A DNA stretch of 64,000 bases, taken from the NCBI RefSeq assembly GCF_016862935.1, contig NZ_BONX01000003.1, forward strand, positions 248,001 through 312,000. Reading direction: 5' to 3'. Made by a program: the position numbers and the translations under genes. Of the stretch, positions 1 through 7,679 are shown piece after piece. The stretch's first letter is position 1. Each line of letters starts with the position of its first letter. The stretch is from Plantactinospora mayteni (GTDB taxonomy: Bacteria > Actinomycetota > Actinomycetes > Mycobacteriales > Micromonosporaceae). The notes under the pieces were generated by a model, which had not been told where the DNA came from, did not search any database, and saw only the letters and a program-made list of their open reading frames with translations.

Positions 1-82
1 GGCTCACGCAGGTCGGCCGGCTCAGTCAGGTCGGCCGGCTCAGTCAGGTCGGCCGGCTCACGCAAGTCGGCCGGCTCACGCT
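1..82. repeat. 18-bp tandem repeat, four and a half copies
   Basis: Copies begin at 1, 19, 37, 55 and 73 (last partial). The unit is GGCTCACGCAGGTCGGCC; copies 2 and 3 read GGCTCAGTCAGGTCGGCC. The period is a multiple of three, and the plus strand stays open in frame 1 to a stop at 197-199. The array could therefore be the 3' part of a gene that starts before the window, but nothing recognisable is encoded. There are no spacers, so it is not a CRISPR array. Confidence 0.8.
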
Positions 83-555
83 GCCCGGACCATGCCGCGC
101 GGCGGGCCGCTGCCCGGGTCCACCCGCGCACCGGCATGGCGAGGCCGGAACTCCGGCTCGCGGTTGCCGACGACTCGGGCCTCATAGTTCTCCCCGGTTA
201 GCGGTTGGCGAAGTGCCGGCCGTGGTGAGTGGCGAGCCGGCACCGCCGACGAGAGTGCCGGTCCGGCGCATCGTCCGGGCATCGACCCGATATCGAGTAC
301 GTGCGGCCGGGTGCCGACGCCGCGCTCCGGTCGGGTAGCCGTCGAAGATCCGGTCGGGTACCGGACCGTACGGAGACAGGCCGGATTTTCCCGAGTGGAC
401 TGGGACACCGGTCCCGGGCCTGCGGGACGTACGACGGGACAGAATGCTGAGCCGACGGACCGTTCCGCGCCCGTTGGACACCGGGCCTAGGCTGCGGGAG
501 GAAACCGTCGCCACCAGCGCGAAGACCGTCGAGATTGGATTACGAGGGGAGTGTC
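83..555. other. intergenic stretch, no confident gene
   Basis: Several overlapping frames are open on both strands, as expected at this GC content. None has a convincing start signal or a recognisable product. It probably holds the promoter of the gene at 556. Nothing more specific is visible. Confidence 0.5.
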
Positions 556-1053
556 ATGACCGCTAAGCCGATTCGTCCGGTTCGCCCGACGGAGATCGAA
601 CCGATCGTCATCGCCAGCGACAACAGCTTCGCGCACGCCTACGGCAGTGTCGCGGAGATGCTGAGCGAGAAGGACATCGGCGCCAAGGCCCAGGGCGGCC
701 TGGAGTTCTTCGACAAGGCGGGCCGTCGACTCGCGCCGGTACTCAGCCACTCGTGGGAGCTGGAGGGGCTGGTGCCGACGCTCGAGGACCCGGACCCGGA
801 GCTGATCCAGGGCCGGTTGCAGGCCGTCGTCCAGCACGTCGGGGACTACATCCGCCGGCACCCGGAGATCGTCGTCGACTCCGGGCTGACCGCGGACGAG
901 GCGATCGCCGCCCTGCCGCAGCTCGGCGGCGGCACGCTGACCGAAGATGCCGCGCACTTCCCGGGCGGCGACTCCCCGGCGGGAGGCGTCCGGCTGATGG
1001 ATCGGGGCGGCTGGTTCCACAACTCACTGCACGCCGCCGGCTGGACACACTGA
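556..1053 (+). CDS. hypothetical protein, 165 aa
   Basis: The ATG at 556 follows a purine-rich GAGGGGA at 544-550 with normal spacing; an upstream in-frame TTG at 535 lacks this. The protein is soluble, mixed-charge, with no signal peptide or membrane segment. The first two thirds look folded (IEPIVIASDNSFAHAYGS..., then an acidic helix-rich part). The last 45 residues are Gly/Pro-rich and end in GGWFHNSLHAAGWTH. No family recognised. It sits 27 bp before the histidine kinase on the same strand and may be co-transcribed, but no functional link can be shown. Confidence 0.75.
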   Translation: MTAKPIRPVRPTEIEPIVIASDNSFAHAYGSVAEMLSEKDIGAKAQGGLEFFDKAGRRLAPVLSHSWELEGLVPTLEDPDPELIQGRLQAVVQHVGDYIRRHPEIVVDSGLTADEAIAALPQLGGGTLTEDAAHFPGGDSPAGGVRLMDRGGWFHNSLHAAGWTH

Positions 1054-1080
1054 GAACTTGATCGGACAGGGGTAGCAGGG

Positions 1081-3333
1081 GTGACGTCCACCGAGGACAC
1101 CAGACGATGGCCCACACGCAGGGTCGCCGCGCTGGTCGGGGCAGCCATCGTCGTCGCGCTCGTGGTGGTCGGGCAGTACGTCAGTGACCGCGGGCTCTGG
1201 GTCGAACAGACCGGCGAGACCGCGGTGATCGCGGTCGCGTTCACCGTGCTGGGCGTACTGGTACTGATCGGGATGCCCGGGCATCTCGTGGGCCGGCTCA
1301 TGCTCGCCGCCGGGGGGGCGGCGAGCGTGGCCGTGCTCGCGGAGAGTTGGGGAACCTGGCTGCCACTCGCCTGGCTGAGCCAGTGGACGTGGTGGGTCCC
1401 GTACGGGCTGATCTTCCTCACCCTGCTGGTCTTCCCGGACGGGCGACTGCCCTCGCGGCGCTGGCGTCCGGTCGCCGTGGTGATCATCGGCGGGACGATC
1501 GTCGCCGCCCTCGCCTACGCGACCGCCGCCCTGGACGACCCCTACAGCCTGGTCAGCGACCCGGAGCCGGCGCCGACGCAGCGGGCTCGGACGCTCGTAC
1601 TGGTCGCACTCCTCGCCATCGGGGTGACCGTACTCGGGCTGATCACGACCCTGGTCTCGCTGGTGTTGCGCTGGCGGCGGGCCGACGGTGAGACCCGGGC
1701 CCAGCTCGCCTGCCTGCTGGCGTCGGCGGTCCTGCTGCTCCTCGGGCTCGTGCTGGAGGTCATCAACCTGCCCGGAGCCTGGGTGATCATGGTGGTGGCG
1801 ATACCCATCGGGCTGGCCGTCGCGGTACTTCGCTACCGGCTGTACGACCTCGACCAGGTGATCAACCGGACCATCGTCTGGCTGGTGATGAGCCTGCTGG
1901 TGATCGCCGCCTTCGTCGGGCTGATCACCCTGCTGCGGGACCTGCTGATGGCGGGCAGCACCTCGAACGCCTCGCTGGTCGCGACCGGGCTGATCGCGGT
2001 TGCCTTCGAGCCGGCCCGGGGTCGGGTGCAGCGGGGGGTCAACCGGCTGCTCTACGGCGACCGGGACGACCCGTACCAGGTGATGGCGCGGCTCGGCGAG
2101 CTGCTCGGCCGTACCGTCGAACCGGGTGCGGTGCTGCCGCTGCTGACCGACACCATCGCGCGGTCGCTGCGGGTGCCGCACGTCGCGGTCGAGGTCGAGG
2201 GGCGGGACGGGCCGCGCGTCCTCGCCGCGCACGGTGTCGCGAACACTCCGGTCGAGGCGTTCGACATGGTGACCCGGGGGGAACGGGTCGGCCGGCTGCT
2301 CGTCGCGAACCGGAGCGCGGCGAGCCGGTTCACCCCGGTCGAACGCCGGCTGCTGGGCGACCTGGCGGTGCACGCGGCGGTGGCGGCCGAGGCCGTCCGG
2401 CTCATCCACGACCTACAGGAGTCCCGGGAGCGGCTGATCACCGCCCGCGAGGAGGAACGCCGCCGACTCCGCCGGGACCTGCACGACGGGCTCGGCCCGA
2501 CGCTGGCCGGAATGGCCATGCAGGTCCGGGCGGCGCACAAGCTCGTCGCCGGGCAGCCCCGGACCGGCCGGATCCTCGACGCGCTCACCACGGACCTACA
2601 GACCTGCACCGCCGAGGTACGCCAGCTCGTCGACCAGCTCCGACCACCGGCGCTGGACCGGGGGCTCGCCGCCGCGCTACGCAACGAGTGCGGCCGGTTC
2701 GACGGCCCGAGCCTCTCGGTCCGGTTGCAGGTCGACGGGAACCTCCAGGGGCTGCCGGCGGCGATCGAGGTGGCCGCGTACCGGATCGTCGCGGAGGCGC
2801 TGAACAACGTGACCCGGCACTCGCAGGCGAGCACCTGCCGGGTGAACGTGCACCGGGACCGGGCGCTGACGGTGGAGATCGTGGACGACGGGGTGGGACT
2901 CGGCCCGCGCCGGCCCGGTGGTGTCGGCCTCGACTCGATGCGGGAACGGGCCACCGAACTCGGCGGCGAATTCGACATCGCCCCGACGAGTCCACATGGT
3001 ACGTCCATCCAGGTGCGTTTGCCGTTCCAGCCGACCGTACCCGACCAGGCGACGGGTACGGCGACGCAGGACAGCCCAGCCACCCTCGGCCGGGAGGCCA
3101 CCGACCCACCGGCCGGAGATGCCGCCACCACCGGCCGTACGGAGGGCGACACCAGGACCGATCCCGGGACCGGCAACCCGGACGGCCGCTGGGGGGTGAC
3201 CCACCGATCCGTCGACGCCGGCCCGGAGTCGGGGTTGCCGCAGCCGCGCGGCGGGCCGGCACAGCCCGCCAGTACGGCCCCGCCGGTCACCGGCAGCCAG
3301 AGTCCGGACAGCGACGCCGGCCGGATCGGCTAG
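1081..3333 (+). CDS. membrane histidine kinase, NarL-type (HisKA_3)
   Basis: Sensor kinase of a two-component pair with the regulator at 3438. About seven or eight hydrophobic helices fill residues 20-250, then a GAF-like region (about 330-440). Next comes a HisKA_3 dimerisation motif, EEERRRLRRDLHDGLGPT, with phospho-accepting His468. A HATPase_c domain follows: N-box EALNN around 571-576, then DDGVGLG from 602. The start is a GTG at 1081. The final 100 residues (651-750) are Pro/Thr/Gly/Asp-rich and appear disordered, an unusually long tail. The transmembrane part resembles the sensor of many actinobacterial orphan NarL systems. The ligand cannot be told. Confidence 0.93.
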   Translation: MTSTEDTRRWPTRRVAALVGAAIVVALVVVGQYVSDRGLWVEQTGETAVIAVAFTVLGVLVLIGMPGHLVGRLMLAAGGAASVAVLAESWGTWLPLAWLSQWTWWVPYGLIFLTLLVFPDGRLPSRRWRPVAVVIIGGTIVAALAYATAALDDPYSLVSDPEPAPTQRARTLVLVALLAIGVTVLGLITTLVSLVLRWRRADGETRAQLACLLASAVLLLLGLVLEVINLPGAWVIMVVAIPIGLAVAVLRYRLYDLDQVINRTIVWLVMSLLVIAAFVGLITLLRDLLMAGSTSNASLVATGLIAVAFEPARGRVQRGVNRLLYGDRDDPYQVMARLGELLGRTVEPGAVLPLLTDTIARSLRVPHVAVEVEGRDGPRVLAAHGVANTPVEAFDMVTRGERVGRLLVANRSAASRFTPVERRLLGDLAVHAAVAAEAVRLIHDLQESRERLITAREEERRRLRRDLHDGLGPTLAGMAMQVRAAHKLVAGQPRTGRILDALTTDLQTCTAEVRQLVDQLRPPALDRGLAAALRNECGRFDGPSLSVRLQVDGNLQGLPAAIEVAAYRIVAEALNNVTRHSQASTCRVNVHRDRALTVEIVDDGVGLGPRRPGGVGLDSMRERATELGGEFDIAPTSPHGTSIQVRLPFQPTVPDQATGTATQDSPATLGREATDPPAGDAATTGRTEGDTRTDPGTGNPDGRWGVTHRSVDAGPESGLPQPRGGPAQPASTAPPVTGSQSPDSDAGRIG

Positions 3334-3437
3334 CCCGCTACGCTGAACCCGCGATGCGCAGCCCTGCCCCGCGATGCCTTTCTGCCGGTCACTGGCTGCG
3401 CACAGAATGCGATGTGCGGGCAGAGGCGGCGACGAGC

Positions 3438-4085
3438 ATGGTGCACGGTGGACGGATCCTCATCGTCGACGACCACCCGGTGGTGCGCCGAGGGCTGCGC
3501 ACCATGCTCGAAGGCGAGCCGTGGGTGAGCGAGGTGTTCGAGGCCGCGACCACCGCCGAGGCGATCAGCACCGCGGTCAGCGAGCGGGTCGAGGTGATCG
3601 CGATGGACGTGACGCTGCCGGACGGTGACGGTGTCGACGCCACCGCCCGGATCATCCAGTCCCGCCCGGAGACCAAGGTGCTGATGCTGACCATGGCCAA
3701 CGACGAGGAGATCGTGGCCCGGGCACTGCGGGCCGGCGCCCGGGGGTACGTGCTCAAGGACACCGATCCGGACGCCGTGATCGACGCGCTGCGTACGGTC
3801 GCGCAGGGCGGGGTGGTGCTGGGGCCGGGGATCGGGCCGTCGGTGCTGACCGCGCTCAACCGGGGGCCGGTCGAGCTGCCCGCCCCGTTCAACCAGCTCA
3901 CCGCCAGGGAACGGGACATCCTCGGCCGGCTCGCCTTCGGCGACACCAACGCCAAGATCGCACGGCACTTCGGACTCAGCGAGAAGACCGTACGCAACCA
4001 GCTCTCCGCGATCTTCGCCAAGCTGGGTGTCGCAGACCGGGTCCAGGCGGCCCTGCTCGCCCGCGACGTCGGGCTCGGCACCTGA
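3438..4085 (+). CDS. LuxR/NarL-family response regulator
   Basis: Receiver domain at residues 5-120 with acidic pair Asp11/Asp12, phospho-acceptor Asp57 (VIAMDVTLP), Thr85 and Lys107 (YVLKD), all expected positions. A GerE/LuxR helix-turn-helix follows at about 150-200 (LTARERDILGRLA...KIARHFGLSEKTVRNQL). The ATG at 3438 puts the receiver fold at the N-terminus; an in-frame ATG at 3354 would add 28 residues unlike this family. It lies 104 bp after the kinase gene and is surely its partner. A strong hairpin follows the gene. Confidence 0.94.
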   Translation: MVHGGRILIVDDHPVVRRGLRTMLEGEPWVSEVFEAATTAEAISTAVSERVEVIAMDVTLPDGDGVDATARIIQSRPETKVLMLTMANDEEIVARALRAGARGYVLKDTDPDAVIDALRTVAQGGVVLGPGIGPSVLTALNRGPVELPAPFNQLTARERDILGRLAFGDTNAKIARHFGLSEKTVRNQLSAIFAKLGVADRVQAALLARDVGLGT

Positions 4086-4126
4086 GCCGTCCAGCTACTC
4101 ACCCACCCACAGGTCGACACGGGTCA

Positions 4127-4170
4127 CCGTGTGCTGTTACTCCCCTTGGAGGGGGAGTAACAGCACACGG
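4127..4170 (+). terminator. 19-bp perfect hairpin terminator
   Basis: Left arm 4127-4145 (CCGTGTGCTGTTACTCCCC), 6-nt loop, and an exactly complementary right arm 4152-4170. No U-tract follows, as is common in high-GC Actinobacteria. It separates the response regulator from the DinB gene, 42 bp after the regulator stop. Confidence 0.85.
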
Positions 4171-4198
4171 ACGTCCGATGGGCAGCGCCGTCGGTCGC

Positions 4199-4210
4199 TA
4201 CAGTGACCGC
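4199..4210 (+). promoter_or_regulatory. -10 element of a leaderless promoter
   Basis: TACAGT at 4199-4204 lies exactly 6 nt before the ATG at 4211, so transcription would start at or next to the start codon. No Shine-Dalgarno is present. This supports ATG 4211 over the in-frame ATG at 4178. Confidence 0.55.
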
Positions 4211-4723
4211 ATGATCGATCCGCCGCTCGCGCCCGAGGAACAGGTTGCCACCGCTGGTGAACGGGCGGTCTGGGAGGCGTTCCTCGACTGCCAGCGGCGG
4301 GAACTCGCGGAGAAGATCGCCGAGGTGTCGGACCAGGATGCCCGGCGTCGGCTCGTACCCTCGCTGACCACGCTCGGCGGGCTACTCAAGCACCTGTCCG
4401 TGGTCGAGCGGAGCTGGTTCCAGCGCCGGCTGGCCCAGCGGGAGCCGGTCGAGATCGCCGGTTGGGTGGACGGCGGCGACCCGAGCTGGACCCTCGACCC
4501 CGACGACACGGTCGAGAGCCTGCTCGCCGAGTACGCCGAGGCGTGCGCGGAGTCGCGTCGGGTCGCCGCCCGGTTCGCCCTCGACGACACCGCGCCGCAC
4601 GCCCGGCTGGGCCGGGTCTCGCTGCGCTGGATCTACGCCCACATGATCGAGGAGACCGCCCGGCACGCCGGGCACGCCGACATCCTCCGCGAACAGCTCG
4701 ACACCGCCCGCCCGACGGTCTGA
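4211..4723 (+). CDS. DinB-superfamily protein (DUF664-like)
   Basis: 170 residues, predicted four-helix DinB/YfiT fold. Recognisable parts are the N-terminal WEAFLDCQRRELAEKI helix, TLGGLLKHLSVVERSWF with the first metal-ligand type His, and the C-terminal WIYAHMIEETARHAGHADILRE with the His-x3/His-x2 pattern of the family. Members bind a divalent metal, and some are mycothiol- or bacillithiol-dependent transferases. No substrate can be assigned. Single-gene unit bounded upstream by the 4127-4170 hairpin. Confidence 0.85.
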   Translation: MIDPPLAPEEQVATAGERAVWEAFLDCQRRELAEKIAEVSDQDARRRLVPSLTTLGGLLKHLSVVERSWFQRRLAQREPVEIAGWVDGGDPSWTLDPDDTVESLLAEYAEACAESRRVAARFALDDTAPHARLGRVSLRWIYAHMIEETARHAGHADILREQLDTARPTV

Positions 4724-4880
4724 GCCGTCGACCGACCGCCGAGGAGTCCGCGCCGTCGACCGGCCCCGGCGGCCCGGGACGACCTCGATCGGGCCGGGCC
4801 GCCGACCTCGACCGGCCAGTCGGCTCCGAGCCGACCCGGTCGGCGACCAGCCGACCCGAGCCGCTCCGGGCCGGTGCCGG
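4724..4880. other. convergent intergenic region
   Basis: About 157 bp of GC-rich sequence between the stops of the DinB gene and the Clp_N gene, with imperfect CCGTCGACCGG/CGACCGGCC repeats. Probably untranslated 3' sequence. No clear hairpin or reading frame. Confidence 0.4.
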
Positions 4881-5465
4881 TCAGGCGGCCGTGCGGAAGG
4901 AGTCTAGGGTCCGGCGGCGTAGCTCGGCGAGGTCCACCCCGGCCTCGGTCAGCACCAGGGCGGCCAGCCCGTTCCCCTCGCGGAGCAGTCCGAGCAGGAT
5001 GTGCTCGGCGCCGATCTCCCGGTGCCGGAGCTGGACCGCCTCGCGCAGCGCCAGCTCCAGCACCTTCTTGGCCCGGGCGGAGAACCGGTTGGAGAAGTCC
5101 CAGCCGCCGAGGAGACCCCGCCGGGCCGACCGGGCCGGTGGCGCTTCCAGGGCACCCTCGCCGAACGACTCCTCGAGCTTGGAGCGCACCGCCGACAGGT
5201 CGATCCCGATCGAGCGGAGCGCCTCCGCGTCGCGGTCGCCGAACTCCTCGGTGCCACGGCCGACCTTCCGGTCGATCGCCTCGGTCACCCGTGCGGCGTC
5301 CACGCCGGCCTGGTTGAGCAGCCCGGCGACCGGGCTCTTCTCCCCGTTGAGCAGGGCGAGCAACAGGTGCTCGGTGCCGACGTTGCGGTGCCCCAGCCGC
5401 TCGCGCGCCGCCACGGCCCCCCGGACCACGTCCCGGGCCTGCACCGTGAACCGCTCGAACATCAT
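4881..5465 (-). CDS. Clp N-terminal domain protein (tandem Clp_N)
   Basis: 194 residues with two Clp_N repeats, about 1-70 (MFERFTVQARDVVRGA...GTEHLLLALL) and 120-190 (FSARAKKVLELALREA...GAEHILLGLL). There is no AAA+ domain, unlike full-length ClpC/ClpA (over 800 residues). Stand-alone double Clp_N proteins are thought to bind substrates or adaptors of Clp ATPases. The ATG overlaps the stop of the upstream HTH gene (ATGA, 5462-5465), so translation is coupled. Control probably comes from the twin palindromes at 5701-5746. Confidence 0.92.
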   Translation of the reverse strand: MMFERFTVQARDVVRGAVAARERLGHRNVGTEHLLLALLNGEKSPVAGLLNQAGVDAARVTEAIDRKVGRGTEEFGDRDAEALRSIGIDLSAVRSKLEESFGEGALEAPPARSARRGLLGGWDFSNRFSARAKKVLELALREAVQLRHREIGAEHILLGLLREGNGLAALVLTEAGVDLAELRRRTLDSFRTAA

Positions 5466-5698
5466 GCCCCTCCCTGGGTACGCGCCGACCCGCGGCCGGC
5501 GTGCTTCTTGTGTACTCCCTGCCTGCTGACCTCGAGTGCGTCGGCGATCTCCTGCCAGGACCAGCCCTGGCGCCGGGCGTTGTCGACCTGGACGACCTCC
5601 AGGCGTTCCAACAACCGGCGCAGGGCCAGCACGGCACGCAACCCGACCCGTGGATCGGTGCTGCCGGCCGCCGCCGCCAGATCCGTTGCCTGACTCAT
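5462..5698 (-). CDS. small helix-turn-helix regulator, 78 aa
   Basis: A helix-turn-helix occupies residues 45-66 (GWSWQEIADALEVSRQGVHKKH), preceded by one long helix that may dimerise. It is the first gene of a two-gene operon with the Clp_N protein. The ATG lies 2 bp from an 18-bp palindrome and no Shine-Dalgarno fits upstream, indicating a leaderless message. Autorepression through the two palindromes is the simplest reading. The pairing of a short HTH gene with a Clp_N gene recurs in Actinobacteria and may sense protein damage, but that is inference. Confidence 0.88.
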   Translation of the reverse strand: MSQATDLAAAAGSTDPRVGLRAVLALRRLLERLEVVQVDNARRQGWSWQEIADALEVSRQGVHKKHAGRGSARTQGGA

Positions 5699-5734
5699 AG
5701 TGTCAACTTAGGTTGACAGCGCCATCTCTGTCAA
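5699..5734 (-). promoter_or_regulatory. leaderless promoter of the HTH/Clp_N operon
   Basis: On the minus strand TTGACA (5729-5734) is followed by an 18-nt spacer and TAAGTT (5705-5710), then 6 nt to the ATG at 5698. The predicted start site is therefore the A of the start codon. The -35 lies inside the distal palindrome and the -10 inside the proximal one. Confidence 0.75.
5701..5718. promoter_or_regulatory. operator 1, TGTCAAC-N4-GTTGACA
   Basis: Perfect 7-bp inverted repeat with a 4-bp centre, TGTCAACTTAGGTTGACA, overlapping the -10 of the HTH/Clp_N promoter. It shares both arms with operator 2. Confidence 0.85.
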
Positions 5735-5746
5735 CCCCAGTTGACA
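5729..5746. promoter_or_regulatory. operator 2, TGTCAAC-N4-GTTGACA
   Basis: Second copy, TGTCAACCCCAGTTGACA, starting 28 bp from the first. It covers the -35 hexamer. The two sites have identical arms and different centres, which indicates selection for protein binding. Confidence 0.85.
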
Positions 5747-5794
5747 CGATCGGCACGAGGAGCCCTCACCGGCACACCGCTGTGTCGCGCCCGG

Positions 5795-6412
5795 TCAGGA
5801 GACGGCGGCGCGGAACGCGGTGGCCCGCAGCCGCAGTGCGGCCAGGTCACCGCCCTGGGGCGCCGTACCGAGCAGGGACTCGGAGGCGCCGACCGCGACG
5901 GCGCCCGCCGACAGGTATTCCGGAGCCGACTCGACGTCCACCCCACCGAACGGCACGAACGGGACGTCCGGAAACGGCTCCCGGAGCGCCCGGAGATAGG
6001 CCGGGCCACCCAACGACGCGGGAAAGAGCTTCACGGCCGCCGCCCCGGCCAGGCTGGCCGCGACCACCTCGGTCGGGGTCAGCGCGCCGACCAGGACGGG
6101 CAGCCCGAGCCGGACCGCCTCGGCGACCGCCGGCACCAGTCCCGGGGTCACCACGAACGACGCACCGGCCTGCTCCGCCTGCACCACGTCGGCCTCGGTG
6201 AGCACCGTACCGGCGCCCAGCGGCGCGTCCGGGCCCAACGCCGCCCGGGCCCGGACCAGTACCCCGACCTCGTCCCGGGAGGTCAGCGACACCTCGACCA
6301 GGGCGATCCCGGCCTCCGCCAAGGCCAGTACGCTGGCCAGCGCCGCGTCGGGATCGTCGCCCCGCACGACGGCGAGCAGCCGGTACCGGCGCAGCACGTC
6401 GGGCAGGTTCAC
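5795..6412 (-). CDS. eda: KDPG/KHG aldolase
   Basis: 2-dehydro-3-deoxy-phosphogluconate aldolase of the Entner-Doudoroff pathway (KDPG to pyruvate plus glyceraldehyde-3-phosphate). From the GTG at 6412, preceded by GAGGATGGAG, the protein is 205 residues, the usual family length. An upstream in-frame start at 6556 would add a Cys/Arg-rich, unfamily-like 48 residues. Visible active-site elements are Glu40 (LVEVSLTS), the Schiff-base Lys128 in AVKLFPAS, Arg17, and the phosphate-binding GGV loop. No edd gene is adjacent; the IlvD/Edd gene at 45358 is far away and different in context. Confidence 0.9.
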   Translation of the reverse strand: MNLPDVLRRYRLLAVVRGDDPDAALASVLALAEAGIALVEVSLTSRDEVGVLVRARAALGPDAPLGAGTVLTEADVVQAEQAGASFVVTPGLVPAVAEAVRLGLPVLVGALTPTEVVAASLAGAAAVKLFPASLGGPAYLRALREPFPDVPFVPFGGVDVESAPEYLSAGAVAVGASESLLGTAPQGGDLAALRLRATAFRAAVS

Positions 6413-6541
6413 CGCTCCATCCTCGCAGTCGAGTCCGCCCCGCGCGGCGCAACGGGACCGGGCCGAGCCGGCACAGAACCGGCAGCAGCGGAGATTTGCG
6501 AGGATTCGCATATACCGCCCGGGCCGGTAGGCAAATCCTGC

Positions 6542-6554
6542 TAACCTCCCCGCC
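6542..6554 (+). promoter_or_regulatory. -10 element of a probable leaderless promoter
   Basis: TAACCT at 6542-6547 ends 7 nt before the ATG at 6555, with no ribosome-binding site in between. The -35 is not clear. Confidence 0.4.
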
Positions 6555-7544
6555 ATGCACCGAAGCCCTCTGACGGGTCCGGACCGGATGCCCGCCGAGG
6601 GCGACGTCAGCCGCTCGTACCCGCTCGCCGGCCACCGGCTCAGCGTCGCCGGGGGCAGCCGGGTCGGCCAGCGCTACTCGGCGAACTTCGACGTACTGCA
6701 CGTCGACCCGGTGCTCCCGTTCCTGGCGGTCGCCGACGGGATGGGCGACGGCCGGGGCAGCACGATCGCCGGTGGCACCACCATGGAGACCATGGTCGCC
6801 GGGGTACGCGCGGCGGCTCCCGACATCGGCCCGGGTCAGCTCCGCGCCGCGATGGCCCGGGCACAGTCCCGGGTACGGGCGGCCGGCAGCGGGCTGGACG
6901 AGCTGACCGGCTGCACCTTCACCGGCCTGGTCGTCGTGCCACCAGCCACCGGACCGGGTGACGCCGGCTCGACTCCGACGCTCGGCCACGCCGGCTCGAC
7001 TCCGACGCTCGGCGGCACGGTCACCGAGGTGCCGTTCCCCGCCGAGCCGGGCGTCGCCGACCAGGGATCACGGCGTACCGCGCCGGTCGCCCGCTCGGCG
7101 CCGGGCGGTGCGGCACCGGGCCCGGCCGGGGCGGCCGAACTCTCCGGCTGGATCGTGCAGATCGGCGACTCCCGGGCGTACCGGCTCCGGGACGGGCTGC
7201 TCGAACTACTCACCGTCGACCACACGGCCGCCTGGCTGGGTGCCGTGTACGGCTGGTATCCGGCGGACTCCCCGGCCGCCGCCACCGCCCGATACCAGCT
7301 CACCCGCTATGTGGGCCACCCCGCCATGCCCGAGCCGGACCTGCTCAACGTCGCGCTGCGGCCCGGCGACGTCTACTGCCTCTGCACCGACGGGGTCGCC
7401 GAACAGCTCGACTACCAGCGGCTGGCCGACCGGCTCGGCGCGACCGGCAGCCTCGCCGAGACGGTCCGGGGCATCCTCGCCGACACGCTGGTCGCGGGCG
7501 GTCGGGACAACGCCACGATGGCCGTACTGCGGGTCGAGCACTGA
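6555..7544 (+). CDS. PP2C-family serine/threonine phosphatase
   Basis: 329 residues. PP2C motifs in order: SRVGQRYSANFD near 36-46, AVADGMGDGRG with metal-binding Asp61, a GCTFTGLVV strand, IGDSRAYRLRDGLLELLTVDHT, CTDGVAEQL, and C-terminal GGRDNATMAVL. These aspartates bind the Mn/Mg pair. Residues about 135-195 form an insert not part of the core, beginning with a duplicated GSTPTLG and then Ala/Pro-rich. There is no membrane segment, and no kinase or FHA gene nearby, so its target is unknown. Divergent from the aldolase gene. Confidence 0.92.
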   Translation: MHRSPLTGPDRMPAEGDVSRSYPLAGHRLSVAGGSRVGQRYSANFDVLHVDPVLPFLAVADGMGDGRGSTIAGGTTMETMVAGVRAAAPDIGPGQLRAAMARAQSRVRAAGSGLDELTGCTFTGLVVVPPATGPGDAGSTPTLGHAGSTPTLGGTVTEVPFPAEPGVADQGSRRTAPVARSAPGGAAPGPAGAAELSGWIVQIGDSRAYRLRDGLLELLTVDHTAAWLGAVYGWYPADSPAAATARYQLTRYVGHPAMPEPDLLNVALRPGDVYCLCTDGVAEQLDYQRLADRLGATGSLAETVRGILADTLVAGGRDNATMAVLRVEH

Positions 7545-7679
7545 TCGAACGATCCACCGCGCGGGCGTACTGGCCGAATCCGGCGACGGCCGCCGCAGCG
7601 CCCGGATACTCTCGGCTGGTGCAGAAGACACGTCACGTAGTCGGTGGCGGGCCGGTGGCCGAGTGACCGCGGGGCGACG

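Noticed and set aside
1-82. Tandem repeat as a CRISPR array
   Set aside because: Units abut directly with no spacers and no cas genes are present.
1-199. Plus-strand frame ending LRLAVADDSGLIVLPG, resembling the start of a receiver domain
   Set aside because: Only about ten residues match before the stop, and the rest is translated repeat; chance similarity is likely.
5795-6556. Long start of the KDPG aldolase at 6556
   Set aside because: The extra 48 residues are unlike the family, overlap the divergent phosphatase start, and GTG 6412 has a better ribosome site and gives the usual length.
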